A stretch of DNA of 64,000 nt, taken from assembly GCA_964023205.1 (NCBI GenBank), contig OZ026840.1, forward strand, positions 29,082,064 to 29,146,063, in the 5' to 3' direction. The notes below the pieces were generated by a model that saw nothing but the letters and a program-made list of their open reading frames with translations, did not search any database and was not told where the DNA came from. Below, in pieces: positions 47,101-59,652 of the stretch; position 1 is the first letter of the stretch; each line of letters starts with the position of its first letter. The translations under genes and the position numbers were made by a program. This DNA comes from Lutraria lutraria (taxonomy: Eukaryota; Mollusca; Bivalvia; Venerida; Mactridae).

Positions 47101-50100
47101 TGTGGTGATGAGGTTAAGGGTTGGTGTGTGGTGATGAGGTTAAGGGTTGGTGTGTGGTGATGAGGTTAAGGGTTGGTGTGTGGTGATGAGGTTAAGAGTT
47201 GGTGTGTGGTGATGAGGTTAAGGGTTGGTGTGTGGTGATGAGGTTAAGAGTTGGTGTGTGGTGATGAGGTTAAGAGTTGGTGTGTGGTGATGAGGTGAAG
47301 GGTTGGTGTGTGTTGATGTGGTTAAGAGTTGGTGTGTGGTGATGAGGTGAAGGGTTGGTGTGTGGTGATGAGGTTAAGGGTTGGTGTGTGGTTAAGGGGT
47401 GATGAGGTTAAGGGTTGGTGTGTGGTGATGAGGTTAAGGGTTGTAGTGTGGTTAAGGGGTGATGAGGTTAAGGGTTGGTGTGTGGTGATGAGGTTAAGGG
47501 TTGGTGTGTGGTGATGAGGTTAAGGGTTGGTGTGTGGTTAAGGGGTGATGAGGTTAAGGGTTGGTGTGTGGTTAAGGGGTGATGAGGTTAAGGGTTGTAG
47601 TGTGGTTAAGGGGTGATGAGGTTAAGGGTTGGTGTGTGGTGATGAGGTTAAGGGTTGGTGTGTGGTGATGAGGTTAAGGGTTGGTGTGTGGTGATGAGGT
47701 TAAGGGTTGGTGTGTGGTGATGAGGTTAAGGGTTGGTGTGTGGTGATGTGGTTAAGGGTTGTAGTGTGGTTAAGGGGTGATGAGGTTAAGGGTTGGTGTG
47801 TGGTTAAGGGGTGATGAGGTTAAGGGTTGTAGTGTGGTTAAGGGGTGATGAGGTTAAGGGTTGGTGTGTGGTGATGAGGTTAAGGGTTGGTGTGTGGTGA
47901 TGTGGTTAAGGGGTGTAGTGTGGTGATGAGGTTAAAGGTTGGTGTGTGGTGATGCGGTTAAGGGTTGGTGTGTGGTGATGAGGTTAAGGGTTGGTGTGTG
48001 GTGATGTGGTTAAGGGTTGTAGTGTGGTTAAGGGGTGATGAGGTTAAGGGTTGTAGTGTGGTTAAGGGGTGATGAGGTTAAGGGTTGGTGTGTGGTGATG
48101 AGGTTAAGGGTTGGTGTGTGGTGATGAGGTTAAGGGTTGGTGTGTGGTGATGAGGTTAAGGGTTGGTGTGTGGTGATGAGGTTAAGGGTTGGTGTGTGGT
48201 GATGAGGTTAAGAGTAGGTGTGTGGTGATGAGGTTAAGGGTTGGTGTTTGGTGATGTGGTTAAGGGTTGTAGTGTGGTTAAGGGGTGATGAGGTTAAGGG
48301 TTGTAGTGTGGTTAAGGGGTGATGAGGTTAAGGGTTGGTGTGTGGTGATGAGGTTAAGGATTGGTGTGTGGTGATGAGGTTAAGGGTTGTAGTGTGGTTA
48401 AGGGGTGATGAGGTTAAGGGTTGGTGTGTGGTGATGAGGTTACGGGTTGGTGTGTGGTGATGTGGTTAAGGGTTGTAGTGTGGTGATGAGGTTAAGGGTT
48501 GGTGTGTGGTGATGCGGTTAAGGGTTGGTGTGTGGTGATGAGGTTAAGGGTTGGTGTGTGGTGATGTGGTTAAGGGTTGTAGTGTGGTTAAGGGGTGATG
48601 AGGTTAAGGGTTGTAGTGTGGTTAAGGGGTGATGAGGTTAAGGGTTGGTGTGTGGTGATGAGGTTAAGGTTTGGTGTGTGGTGATGAGGTTAAGGGTTGG
48701 TGTGTGGTGATGAGGTTAAGGGTTGGTGTGTGGTGATGAGGTTAAGGGTTGGTGTGTGGTGATGAGGTTAAGAGTTGGTGTGTGGTGATGAGGTTAAAGG
48801 TTGGTGTTTGGTGATGTGGTTAAGGGTTGTAGTGTGGTTAAGGGGTGATGAGGTTAAGGGTTGTAGTGTGGTTAAGGGGTGATGAGGTTAAGGGTTGGTG
48901 TGTGGTGATGAGGTTAAGGGTTGGTGTGTAGTGATGAGGTTAAGGGTTGTAGTGTGGTTAAGGGGTGATGAGGTTAAGGGTTGGTGTGTGGTGATGAGGT
49001 TAAGGGTTGGTGTGTGGTGATGAGGTTAAGGGTTGTAGTGTGGTTAAGGGGTGATGAGGTTAAGGGTTGGTGTGTGGTGATGAGGTTAAGGGTTGGTGTG
49101 TGGTTAAGGGGTGATGAGGTTATGGGTTGGTGTGTGGTGATGGGGTTAAGGGTTGTAGTGTGGTTAAGGGGTGATGAGGTTAAGGGTTGGTGTGTGGTTA
49201 AGGGGTGATGAGGTTAAGGGTTGGTGTGTGGTTAAGGGGTGATGAGGTTAAGGGTTGTAGTGTGGTTAAGGGGTGATGAGGTTAAGGGTTGGTGTGTGGT
49301 GATGAGGTTAAGGGTTGGTGTGTGGTGATGAGGTTAAGGGTTGGTGTGTGGTGATGAGGTTAAGGGTTGGTGTGTGGTGATGAGGTTAAGGGTTGGTGTG
49401 TGGTGATGAGGTTAAGAGTTGGTGTGTGGTGATGAGGTTAAGGGTTGGTGTGTGGTGATGAGGTTAAGAGTTGGTGTGTGGTGATGAGGTTAAGAGTTGG
49501 TGTGTGGTGATGAGGTTAAGGGTTGGTGTGTGTTGATGTGGTTAAGAGTTGGTGTGTGGTGATGAGGTTAAGGGTTGGTGTGTGGTGATGAGGTTAAGGG
49601 TTGGTGTGTGGTTAAGGGGTGATGAGGTTAAGGGTTGGTGTGTGGTGATGAGGTTAAGGGTTGTAGTGTGGTTAAGGGGTGATGAGGTTAAGGGTTGGTG
49701 TGTGGTGATAAGGTTAAGGGTTGGTGTGTGGTGATGAGGTTAAGGGTTGGTGTGTGGTTAAGGGGTGATGAGGTTAAGGGTTGGTGTGTGGTTAAGGGGT
49801 GATGAGGTTAAGGGTTGTAGTGTGGTTAAGGGGTGATGAGGTTAAGGGTTGGTGTGTGGTGATGAGGTTAAGAGTTGGTGTGTGGTGATGAGGTTAAGGG
49901 TTGGTGTGTGGTGATGTGGTTAAGGGTTGTAGTGTGGTTAAGGGGTGATGAGGTTAAGGGTTGTAGTGTGGTTAAGGGGTGATGAGGTTAAGGGTTGGTG
50001 TGTGGTGATGAGGTTAAGGGTTGGTGTGTGGTGATGAGGTTAAGGGTTGTAGTGTGGTTAAGGGGTGATGAGGTTAAGGGTTGGTGTGTGGTGATGAGTT

Positions 50101-51531
50101 TAAGGGTTGGTGTGTGGTGATGAGGTTAAGGGTTGGTGTGTGGTGATGAGGTTAAGGGTTGGTGTGTGGTGATGAGGTTAAGGGTTGGTGTGTGGTGATG
50201 AGGTTAAGGGTTGGTGTGTGGTTAAGGGGTGATGAGGTTAAGGGTTGGTGTGTGGTGATGAGGTTAAGGGTTGGTGTGTGGTGATGAGGTTAAGGGTTGG
50301 TGTGTGGTGATGAGGTTAAGGGTTGGTGTGTGGTGATGAGGTTAAGGGTTGGTGTGTGGTGATGAGGTTAAGGGTTGGTGTGTGGTGATGAGGTTAAGGG
50401 TTGGTGTGTGGTGAGGAGGTTAAGGGTTGGTGTGTGGTGATGAGGTTAAGGGTTGGTGTGTGTTGATGAGGTTAAGAGTTGGTGTGTGGTGATGAGGTTC
50501 AGGGTTGGTGTTTGGTGATGTGGTTAAGGGTTGTAGTGTGGTTAAGGGGTGATGAGGTTAAGGGTTGTAGAGTGGTTAAGGGGTGATGAGGTTAAGGGTT
50601 GGTGTGTGGTGATGAGGTTAAGGGTTGATGTGTGGTGATGAGGTTAAGGGTTGTAGTGTGGTTAAGGGGTGATGAGGTTAAGGGTTGGTGTGTGGTGATG
50701 AGGTTAAGGGTTGGTGTGTGGTGATGAGGTTAAGGGTTGGTGTGTGGTGATGAGGTTAAGGGTTGTATTGTGGTTAAGGGTTGGTGTGTGGTGATGAGGT
50801 TAAGGGTTGGTGTGTGGTGATGAGGTTAAGGGTTGGTGTGTGGTTAAGGGGTGATGAGGTTAAGGGTTGGTGTGTGGTGATGGGGTTAAGGGTTGTAGTG
50901 TGGTTAAGGGGTGATGAGGTTAAGGGTTGGTGTGTGGTTAAGGGGTGATGAGGTTAAGGGTTGGTGTGTGGTTAAGGGGTGATGAGGTTAAGGGTTGTAG
51001 TGTGGTTAAGGGGTGATGAGGTTAAGGGTTGGTGTGTGGTGATGAGGTTAAGGGTTGGTGTGTGGTGATGAGGTTAAGAGTTGGTGTGTGGTGATGAGGT
51101 TAAGAGTTGGTGTGTGGTGATGAGGTTAAGGGTTGGTGTGTGGTGATGTGGTTAAGAGTTGGTGTGTGGTGATGAGGTTAAGGGTTGGTGTGTGGTGATG
51201 AGATTAAGGGTTGGTGTGTGGTTAAGGGGTGATGAGGTTAAGGGTTGGTGTATGGTGATGAGGTTAAGGGTTGTAGTGTGGTTAAGGGGTCATGAGGTTA
51301 AGGGTTGGTGTGTGGTGATGAGGTTAAGGGTTGGTGTGTGGTGATGAGGTTAAGGGTTGGTGTGTGGTTAAGGGGTGATGAGGTTAAGGGTTGGTGTGTG
51401 GTTAAGGGGTGATGAGGTTAAGGGTTGGTGTGTGGTGATGAGGTTAAGGGGTGGTTTGTGGTGATGAGGTTAAGGGTTGGTGTGTGGTTAAGGGGTGATG
51501 AGGTTAAGGGTTGGTGTGTGGTGATGAGGTT
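47101..51531 (+). repeat. About 4.4-kb tandem duplication, copy 2
   Basis: Second and longer copy of 43,120-47,100. It keeps a 560-bp HOR (47,957-48,516; marker C at 47,955 and 48,515) and a full 754-bp block at 48,981, both shortened in copy 1. Its right end is itself duplicated. Confidence 0.82.
50500..51531 (+). repeat. 1,032-bp tandem duplication, copy 1
   Basis: It starts at the ttcaggg anchor (C at 50,500) and ends where copy 2 starts with the same anchor (C at 51,532). It has one 26-mer more than copy 2, just before the 18-mer with ttgtattg at 50,755. Confidence 0.9.
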
Positions 51532-52537
51532 CAGGGTTGGTGTTTGGTGATGTGGTTAAGGGTTGTAGTGTGGTTAAGGGGTGATGAGGTTAAGGGTTGT
51601 AGTGTGGTTAAGGGGTGATGAGGTTAAGGGTTGGTGTGTGGTGATGAGGTTAAGGGTTGATGTGTGGTGATGAGGTTAAGGGTTGTAGTGTGGTTAAGGG
51701 GTGATGAGGTTAAGGGTTGGTGTGTGGTGATGAGGTTAAGGGTTGGTGTGTGGTGATGAGGTTAAGGGTTGTATTGTGGTTAAGGGTTGGTGTGTGGTGA
51801 TGAGGTTAAGGGTTGGTGTGTGGTGATGAGGTTAAGGGTTGGTGTGTGGTTAAGGGGTGATGAGGTTAAGGGTTGGTGTGTGGTGATGGGGTTAAGGGTT
51901 GTAGTGTGGTTAAGGGGTGATGAGGTTAAGGGTTGGTGTGTGGTTAAGGGGTGATGAGGTTAAGGGTTGGTGTGTGGTTAAGGGGTGATGAGGTTAAGGG
52001 TTGTAGTGTGGTTAAGGGGTGATGAGGTTAAGGGTTGGTGTGTGGTGATGAGGTTAAGGGTTGGTGTGTGGTGATGAGGTTAAGAGTTGGTGTGTGGTGA
52101 TGAGGTTAAGAGTTGGTGTGTGGTGATGAGGTTAAGGGTTGGTGTGTGGTGATGTGGTTAAGAGTTGGTGTGTGGTGATGAGGTTAAGGGTTGGTGTGTG
52201 GTGATGAGATTAAGGGTTGGTGTGTGGTTAAGGGGTGATGAGGTTAAGGGTTGGTGTGTGGTGATGAGGTTAAGGGTTGTAGTGTGGTTAAGGGGTCATG
52301 AGGTTAAGGGTTGGTGTGTGGTGATGAGGTTAAGGGTTGGTGTGTGGTGATGAGGTTAAGGGTTGGTGTGTGGTTAAGGGGTGATGAGGTTAAGGGTTGG
52401 TGTGTGGTTAAGGGGTGATGAGGTTAAGGGTTGGTGTGTGGTGATGAGGTTAAGGGGTGGTGTGTGGTGATGAGGTTAAGGGTTGGTGTGTGGTTAAGGG
52501 GTGATGAGGTTAAGGGTTGGTGTGTGGTGATGAGGTA
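51532..52537 (+). repeat. 1,006-bp tandem duplication, copy 2
   Basis: Direct copy of the preceding segment, with ttgtattg at 51,771 and the ggggtcatgagg variant at about 52,297, both 1,006 bp from their partners. The right edge passes into gaggtaaagg instead of ttcaggg, which marks the crossover point. Confidence 0.9.
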
Positions 52538-53764
52538 AAGGGTTGGTGTATGGTGATGAGGTTAAGATTTGGTGTGTGGTGATGAGGTTAAGGGTTGGTG
52601 TGTGGTGATGAGGTTATGGGGTGGTGTGTGGTGATGAGGTTAAGGGGTGGTGTGTAGTGATGAGGTTAAGGGTTGGTGTGTGGTTAAGGGGTGATCAGGT
52701 TAAGGGTTGGTGTGTGGTGATGAGGTTAAGGGTTGGTGTGTGGTGATGAGGTTAAGGGTTGGTGTGTGGTGATGAGGTTAAGGGGTGATGTGTGGTGATG
52801 AGGTTAAGGGTTGATGTGTGGTGATGTGATTAAGGGTTGGTGTGTGGTGATGAGGTTAAGGTGTGGTGTGTGGTTAAGGGGTGATGAGGTTAAGGGTTGG
52901 TGTGTGGTGATGAGGTTAAGGGGTGATGTGTGGTGATGAGGTTAAGGGGTGGTGTGTGGTGATGAGGTTAAGGGTTGGTGTGTGGTGATGAGGTTAAGGG
53001 TTGGTGTGTGGTGATGAGGTTAAGGGGTGGTGTGTGGTGATGAGGTTAAGGGGTGATGTGTGGTGATGAGGTTAAGGGGTGGTGTGTGGTGATGAGGTTA
53101 AGGGTTGGTGTGTGGTGATGAGGTTAAGGGTTGGTGTGTGGTGATGAGGTTAAGGGTTGGTGAGTGGTTAAGGGGTGATGAGGTTAAGGGTTGGTGTGTG
53201 GTGATGAGGTTAAGGGGTGATGTATTGTGATGAGGTTAAGGGTTGGTTTGTGGTGATGAGGTTAAGGGGTTTGTGTGTGGTGATGAGGTTAAGGGTTGGT
53301 GTGTGGTGATGAGGTTAAGGGGTGATGAGGTTAAGGGTTGGTGTGTGGTGATGAGGTTAAGGGCTGGTGTGTGGTGATGAGGTTAAGAGTTGGTGTGTGG
53401 TGATGAGGTTAAGAGTTAGTGTGTGGTGATGAGGTTAAGGGTTGGTGTGTGGTGATGTGGTTAAGAGTTGGTGTGTGGTGATGAGGTTAAGGGTTGGTGT
53501 GTGGTGATGAAGTTAAGGGTTGGTGTGTGGTTAAGGGGTGATGAGGTTAAGAGTTGGTGTGTGGTTAAGGGGTGATGAGGTTAAGGGTTGTAGTGTGGTT
53601 AAGGGGTGATGAGGTTAAGGGTTGGTGTGTGGTGATGAGGTTAAGGGTTGGTGTGTGGTGATGAGGTTAAGGGTTGGTGTGTGGTGATGAGGTTAAGGGT
53701 TGGTGTGTGGTGATGAGGTTAAGAGTTGGTGTGTGGTGATGAGGTTAAGGGTTGGTGTTTGGTG
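52298..53764 (+). repeat. 1,467-bp tandem duplication, copy 1
   Basis: It matches 53,765-55,231. Shared private marks are ttgatgtgtggtgatgtgatt (52,811 and 54,278), aaggtgtgg (52,860 and 54,327), the 27-mer (53,261 and 54,728) and the 16-mer (53,314 and 54,781). It is mostly aagggg-type 26-mers. Confidence 0.92.
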
Positions 53765-55231
53765 ATGAGGTTAAGGGTTGGTGTGTGGTGATGAGGTTAA
53801 GGGTTGGTGTGTGGTGATGAGGTTAAGGGTTGGTGTGTGGTTAAGGGGTGATGAGGTTAAGGGTTGGTGTGTGGTTAAGGGGTGATGAGGTTAAGGGTTG
53901 GTGTGTGGTGATGAGGTTAAGGGGTGGTGTGTGGTGATGAGGTTAAGGGTTGGTGTGTGGTTAAGGGGTGATGAGGTTAAGGGTTGGTGTGTGGTGATGA
54001 GGTAAAGGGTTGGTGTATGGTGATGAGGTTAAGATTTGGTGTGTCGTGATGAGGTTAAGGGTTGGTGTGTGGTGATGAGGTTATGGGGTGGTGTGTGGTG
54101 ATGAGGTTAAGGGGTGGTGTGTAGTGATGAGGTTAAGGGTTGGTGTGTGGTTAAGGGGTGATCAGGTTAAGGGTTGGTGTGTGGTGATGAGGTTAAGGGT
54201 TGGTGTGTGGTGATGAGGTTAAGGGTTGGTGTGTGGTGATGAGGTTAAGGGGTGATGTGTGGTGATGAGGTTAAGGGTTGATGTGTGGTGATGTGATTAA
54301 GGGTTGGTGTGTGGTGATGAGGTTAAGGTGTGGTGTGTGGTTAAGGGGTGATGAGGTTAAGGGTTGGTGTGTGGTGATGAGGTTAAGGGGTGATGTGTGG
54401 TGATGAGGTTAAGGGGTGGTGTGTGGTGATGAGGTTAAGGGTTGGTGTGTGGTGATGAGGTTAGGGGTTGGTGTGTGGTGATGAGGTTAAGGGGTGGTGT
54501 GTGGTGATGAGGTTAAGGGGTGATGTGTGGTGATGAGGTTAAGGGGTGGTGTGTGGTGATGAGGTTAAGGGTTGGTGTGTGGTGATGAGGTTAAGGGTTG
54601 GTGTGTGGTGATGAGGTTAAGGGTTGGTGAGTGGTTAAGGGGTGATGAGGTTAAGGGTTGGTGTGTGGTGATGAGGTTAAGGGGTGATGTGTTGTGATGA
54701 GGTTAAGGGTTGGTGTGTGGTGATGAGGTTAAGGGGTTTGTGTGTGGTGATGAGGTTAAGGATTGGTGTGTGGTGATGAGGTTAAGGGGTGATGAGGTTA
54801 AGGGTTGGTGTGTGGTGATGAGGTTAAGGGTTGGTGTGTGGTGATGAGGTTAAGAGTTGGTGTGTGGTGATGAGGTTAAGAGTTAGTGTGTGGTGATGAG
54901 GTTAAGGGTTGGTGTGTGGTGATGTGGTTAAGAGTTGGTGTGTGGTGATGAGGTTAAGGGTTGGTGTGTGGTGATGAAGTTAAGGGTTGGTGTGTGGTTA
55001 AGGGGTGATGAGGTTAAGAGTTGGTGTGTGGTTAAGGGGTGATGAGGTTAAGGGTTGTAGTGTGGTTAAGGGGTGATGAGGTTAAGGGTTGGTGTGTGGT
55101 GATGAGGTTAAGGGTTGGTGTGTGGTGATGAGGTTAAGGGTTGGTGTGTGGTGATGAGGTTAAGGGTTGGTGTGTGGTGATGAGGTTAAGAGTTGGTGTG
55201 TGGTGATGAGGTTAAGGGTTGGTGTTTGGTG
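53765..55231 (+). repeat. 1,467-bp tandem duplication, copy 2
   Basis: It abuts copy 1 in the same orientation. Private to it are gtgtcgtg (about 54,044), ttaggggtt (about 54,463) and aaggattgg (about 54,760). Identity with copy 1 extends about 75 bp past the junction. Confidence 0.92.
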
Positions 55232-56191
55232 ATGAGGTTAAGGGTTGGTGTGTGGTGATGAGGTTAAGGGTTGGTGTGTGGTGATGAGGTTAAGGGTTGG
55301 TGTGTGGTGATGAGGTTAAGAGTTGGTGTGTGGTGATGAGGTTAAGGGTTGGTGTTTGGTGATGTGGTTAAGGGTTGTAGTGTGGTTGAGGGGTGATGTG
55401 GTTAAGGGTTGTAGTGTGGTTCAGGGGTGATGAGGTTAAGGGTTGGTGTGTGGTGATGAGGTTAAGGGTTGGTGTGTGGTGATGAGGTTAAGGGTTGGTG
55501 AGTGGTGATGAGGTTAAGGGTTGGTGTGTGGTGATGAGGTTAAGGGTTGGTGTGTGGTGATGAGGTTAAGGGTTGGTGTGTGGTGATGAGGTTAAGGGTT
55601 GGTGTGTGGTGATGAGGTTAAGGGTTGGTGTGTGTTGATGAGGTTAAGAGTTGGTGTGTGGTGATGAGGTTAAGGGTTGGTGTTTGGTGATGTGGTTAAG
55701 GGTTGTAGTGTGGTTAAGGGGTGATGAGGTTAAGGGTTGTAGTGTGGTTAAGGGGTGATGAGGTTAAGGGTTGGTGTGTGGTGATGAGGTTAAGGGTTGA
55801 TGTGTGGTGATGAGGTTAAGGGTTGTAGTGTGGTTAAGGGGTGATGAGGTTAAGGGTTGGTGTGTGGTGATGGGGTTAAGGGTTGTAGTGTGGTTAAGGG
55901 GTGATGAGGTTAAGGGTTGGTGTGTGGTTAAGGGGTGATGAGGTTAAGGGTTGGTGTGTGGTTAAGGGGTGATGAGGTTTAGGGTTGTAGTTTGGTTAAG
56001 GGGTGATGAGGTTAAGGGTTGGTGTGTGGTGATGAGGTTAAGGGTTGGTGTGTGGTGATGAGGTTAAGAGTTGGTGTGTGGTGATGAGGTTAAGGGTTGG
56101 TGTGTGGTGATGAGGTTAAGAGTTGGTGTGTGGTGATGAGGTTAAGAGTTGGTGTGTGGTGATGAGGTTAAGGGTTGGTGTGTGGTGATGT
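55232..56191 (+). repeat. Mixed HOR segment before the right-end HOR
   Basis: Only satellite monomers occur. The order resembles the ttcaggg-type segments, but the anchor base is unmutated here (ttaaggg with ggtgttt near 55,680). Private changes include ggttgagggg (about 55,387), gttcaggggtg (about 55,420) and ttagggttgtagtttgg (about 55,979). Confidence 0.75.
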
Positions 56192-59100
56192 GGTTAAGAG
56201 TTGGTGTGTGGTGATGAGGTTAAGGGTTGGTGTGTGGTGATGAGGTTAAAGGTTGGTGTGTGGTTAAGGGGTGATGAGGTTAAGGGTTGGTGTGTGGTGA
56301 TGAGGTTAAGGGTTGTAGTGTGGTTAAGGGGTGATGAGGTTAAGGGTTGGTGTGTGGTGGTGAGGTTAAGGGTTGGTGTGTGGTGATGAGGTTAAGGGTT
56401 GGTGTATGGTGATGAGGTTAAGATTTGGTGTGTGGTGATGAGGTTAAGGGTCGGTGTGTGGTGATGAGGTTAAGGGGTGGTGTGTGGTGATGAGGTTAAG
56501 GGGTGGTGTGTGGTGATGAGGTTAAGGGTTGGTGTGTGGTTAAGGGGTGATGAGGTTAAGGGTTGGTGTGTGGTGATGAGGTTAAGGGTTGGTGTGTGGT
56601 GATGAGGTTAAGGGTTGGTGTGTGGTGATGAGGTTAAGGGGTGATGTGTGGTGATGAGGTTAAGGGTTGGTGTGTGGTGATGTGATTAAGGGTTGGTGTG
56701 TGGTGATGAGGTTAAGGGGTGGTGTGTGGTGATGAGGTTAAGGGTTGGTGTGTGGTTAAGGGGTGATGAGGTTAAGGGGTGATGTGTGGTGATGAGGTTA
56801 AGGGTTGGTGTGTGGTGATGAGGTTAAGGGTTAGTAAGGGGTGATGAGGTTAAGGGTTGGTGTGTGGTGATGAGGTTAAGGGTTGGTGTGTGGTGATGAG
56901 GTTAAGGGGTGGTGTGTGGTGATGAGGTTAAGGGGTGATGTGTGGTGATGAGGTTAAGGGGTGGTGTGTGGTGATGAGGTTAAGGGTTGGTGTGTGGTGA
57001 TGAGGTTAAGGGGTGGTGTGTGGTGATGAGGTTAAGGGTTGGTGTATGGTTAAGGGGTGATGAGGTTAAGGGTTGGTGTGTGGTGATGAGGTTAAGGGTT
57101 GGTGTGTGGTTAAGGGGTGATGAGGTTAAGGGTTGGTGTGTGGTGATGAGGTTAAGGGGTGATGTGTGGTGATGAGGTTAAGGGTTGGTGTGTGGTGATG
57201 AGGTTAAGGGTTTGTGTGTGGTGATGAGGTTAAGGGTTGGTGTGTGGTGATGAGGTTAAGGGGTGATGTGTGGTGATGAGGTTAAGGGTTGGTGTGTGGT
57301 GATGAGGTTAAGAGTTGGTGTGTGGTGATGAGGTTAAGGGTTGGTGTGTGGTGATGAGGTTAAGTGTTGGTGTGTTGTTAAGGGGTGATGAGGTTAAGGG
57401 GTGATGTGTGGTGATGAGGTTAAGGGTTGGTGTGTGGTGATGAGGTTAAGAGTTGGTGTATGGTGATGAGGTTAAGGGTTGGTGTGTGGTGATGTGGTTA
57501 AGAGTTGGTGTGTGGTGATGAGGTTAAGGGTTGGTGTGTGGTGATGAGGTTAAGGGTTGGTGTGTGGTTAAGGGGTGATGAGGTTAAGGGTTGGTGTGTG
57601 GTGATGAGGTTAAGGGTTGTAGTGTGGTTAAGGGGTGATGAGGTTAAGGGTTGGTGTGTGGTGATGAGGTTAAGGGTTGGTGTGTGGTGATGAGGTTAAG
57701 GGTTGGTGTATGGTGATGAGGTTAAGATTTGGTGTGTGGTGATGAGGTTAAGGGTTGGTGTGTGGTGATGAGGTTAAGGGGTGGTGTGTGGTGATGAGGT
57801 TAAGGGGTGGTGTGTGGTGATGAGGTTAAGGGTTGGTGTGTGGTTAAGGGGTGATGAGGTTAAGGGTTGGTGTGTGGTGATGAGGTTAAGGGTTGGTGTG
57901 TGGTGATGAGGTTAAGGGTTGGTGTGTGGTGATGAGGTTAAGGGGTGATGTGTGGTGATGAGGTTAAGGGTTGGTGTGTGGTGATGTGATTAAGGGTTGG
58001 TGTGTGGTGATGAGGTTAAGGGGTGGTGTGTGGTGATGAGGTTAAGGGTTGGTGTGTGGTTAAGGGGTGATGAGGTTAAGGGGTGATGTGTGGTGATGAG
58101 GTTAAGGGTTGGTGTGTGGTGATGAGGTTAAGGGTTAGTAAGGGGTGATGAGGTTAAGGGTTGGTGTGTGGTGATGAGGTTAAGGGTTGGTGTGTGGTGA
58201 TGAGGTTAAGGGGTGGTGTGTGGTGATGAGGTTAAGGGGTGATGTGTGGTGATGAGGTTAAGGGGTGGTGTGTGGTGATGAGGTTAAGGGTTGGTGTGTG
58301 GTGATGAGGTTAAGGGGTGGTGTGTGGTGATGAGGTTAAGGGTTGGTGTGTGGTTAAGGGGTGATGAGGTTAAGGGTTGGTGTGTGGTGATGAGGTTAAG
58401 GGTTGGTGTGTGGTTAAGGGGTGATGAGGTTAAGGGTTGGTGTGTGGTGATGAGGTTAAGGGGTGATGTGTGGTGATGAGGTTTAGGGTTGGTGTGTGGT
58501 GATGAGGTTAAGGGTTTGTGTGTGGTGATGAGGTTAAGAGTTGGTGTGTGGTGATGAGGTTAAGGGTTGGTGTGTGGTGATGAGGTTAAGTGTTGGTGTG
58601 TTGTTAAGGGGTGATGAGGTTAAGGGGTGATGTGTGGTGATGAGGTTAAGGGTTGGTGTGTTGTGATGAGGTTAAGGGTTAGTGTGTGGTGATGAGGTTA
58701 CGGGGTGATTTTGTTAAGGGTTGGTGTGTGGTGATGAGGTTAAGGGTTGGTGTGTGGTGATGAGGTTAAGGGGTGGTGTGTGGTGATGAGGTTAAGGGGT
58801 GATGTGTGGTGATGAGGTAAAGGGGTGGTGTGTGGTGATGAGGTTAAGGGTTGGTGTGTGGTGATGAGGTTAAGGGGTGGTGTGTGGTGATGAGGTTAAG
58901 GGTTGGTGTGTGGTTAAGGGGTGATGAGGTTAAGGGTTGGTGTGTGGTGATGAGGTTAAGGGTTGGTGTGTGGTGATGAGGTTAAGGGTTGGTGTGTGGT
59001 GATGAGGTTAAGGGTAGGTGTGTGGTGATGAGGTTAAGGGTTGGTGTGTGGTGATAAGGTTAAGGGTTGGTGTGTGGTGATGAGGTTAAGGGTTGGTGTG

Positions 59101-59652
59101 TGGTTAAGGGGTGATGAGGTTAAGGGTTGGTGTGTGGTGATGAGGTTAAGGGGTGATGTGTGGTGATGAGGTTAAGGGTTGGTGTGTGGTGATGAGGTTA
59201 AGGGGTTTGTGTGTGGTGATGAGGTTAAGGGTTGGTGTGTGGTGATGAGGTTAAGGGGTGATGAGGTTAAGGGTTGGTGTGTGGTGATGAGGTTAAGGGT
59301 TGGTGTGTGGTGATGAGGTTAAGAGTTGGTGTGTGGTGATGAGGTTAAGAGTTGGTGTGTGGTGATGAGGTTAAGGGTTGGTGTGTGGTGATGTGGTTAA
59401 GAGTTGGTGTGTGGTGATGAGGTTAAGCGTTGGTGTGTGGTGATGAAGTTAAGGGTTGGTTTGTGGTTAAGGGGTGATGAGGTTAAGGGTTGGTGTTTGG
59501 TTAAGGGGTGATGAGGTTAAGGGTTGTAGTGTGGTTAAGGGGTGATGAGGTTAAGGGTTGGTGTGTGGTGATGAGGTTAAGGGTTGGTGTGTGGTGATGA
59601 GGTTAAGGGTTGGTGTGTGGTGATGAGGTTGAGGGTTGGTGTGTGGTGATGA
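56192..59652 (+). repeat. Right-end HOR, copy 1 (3,461 bp)
   Basis: Matches copy 2 at offset 3,461. It contains two tandem sub-copies at offset 1,304 (56,192-57,495 and from 57,496), then a region with the degenerate 16-mer (58,697), the 27-mer (59,197) and the intact 16-mer (59,250). The second sub-copy lacks three 26-mers (78 bp) near 58,530. Confidence 0.9.
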
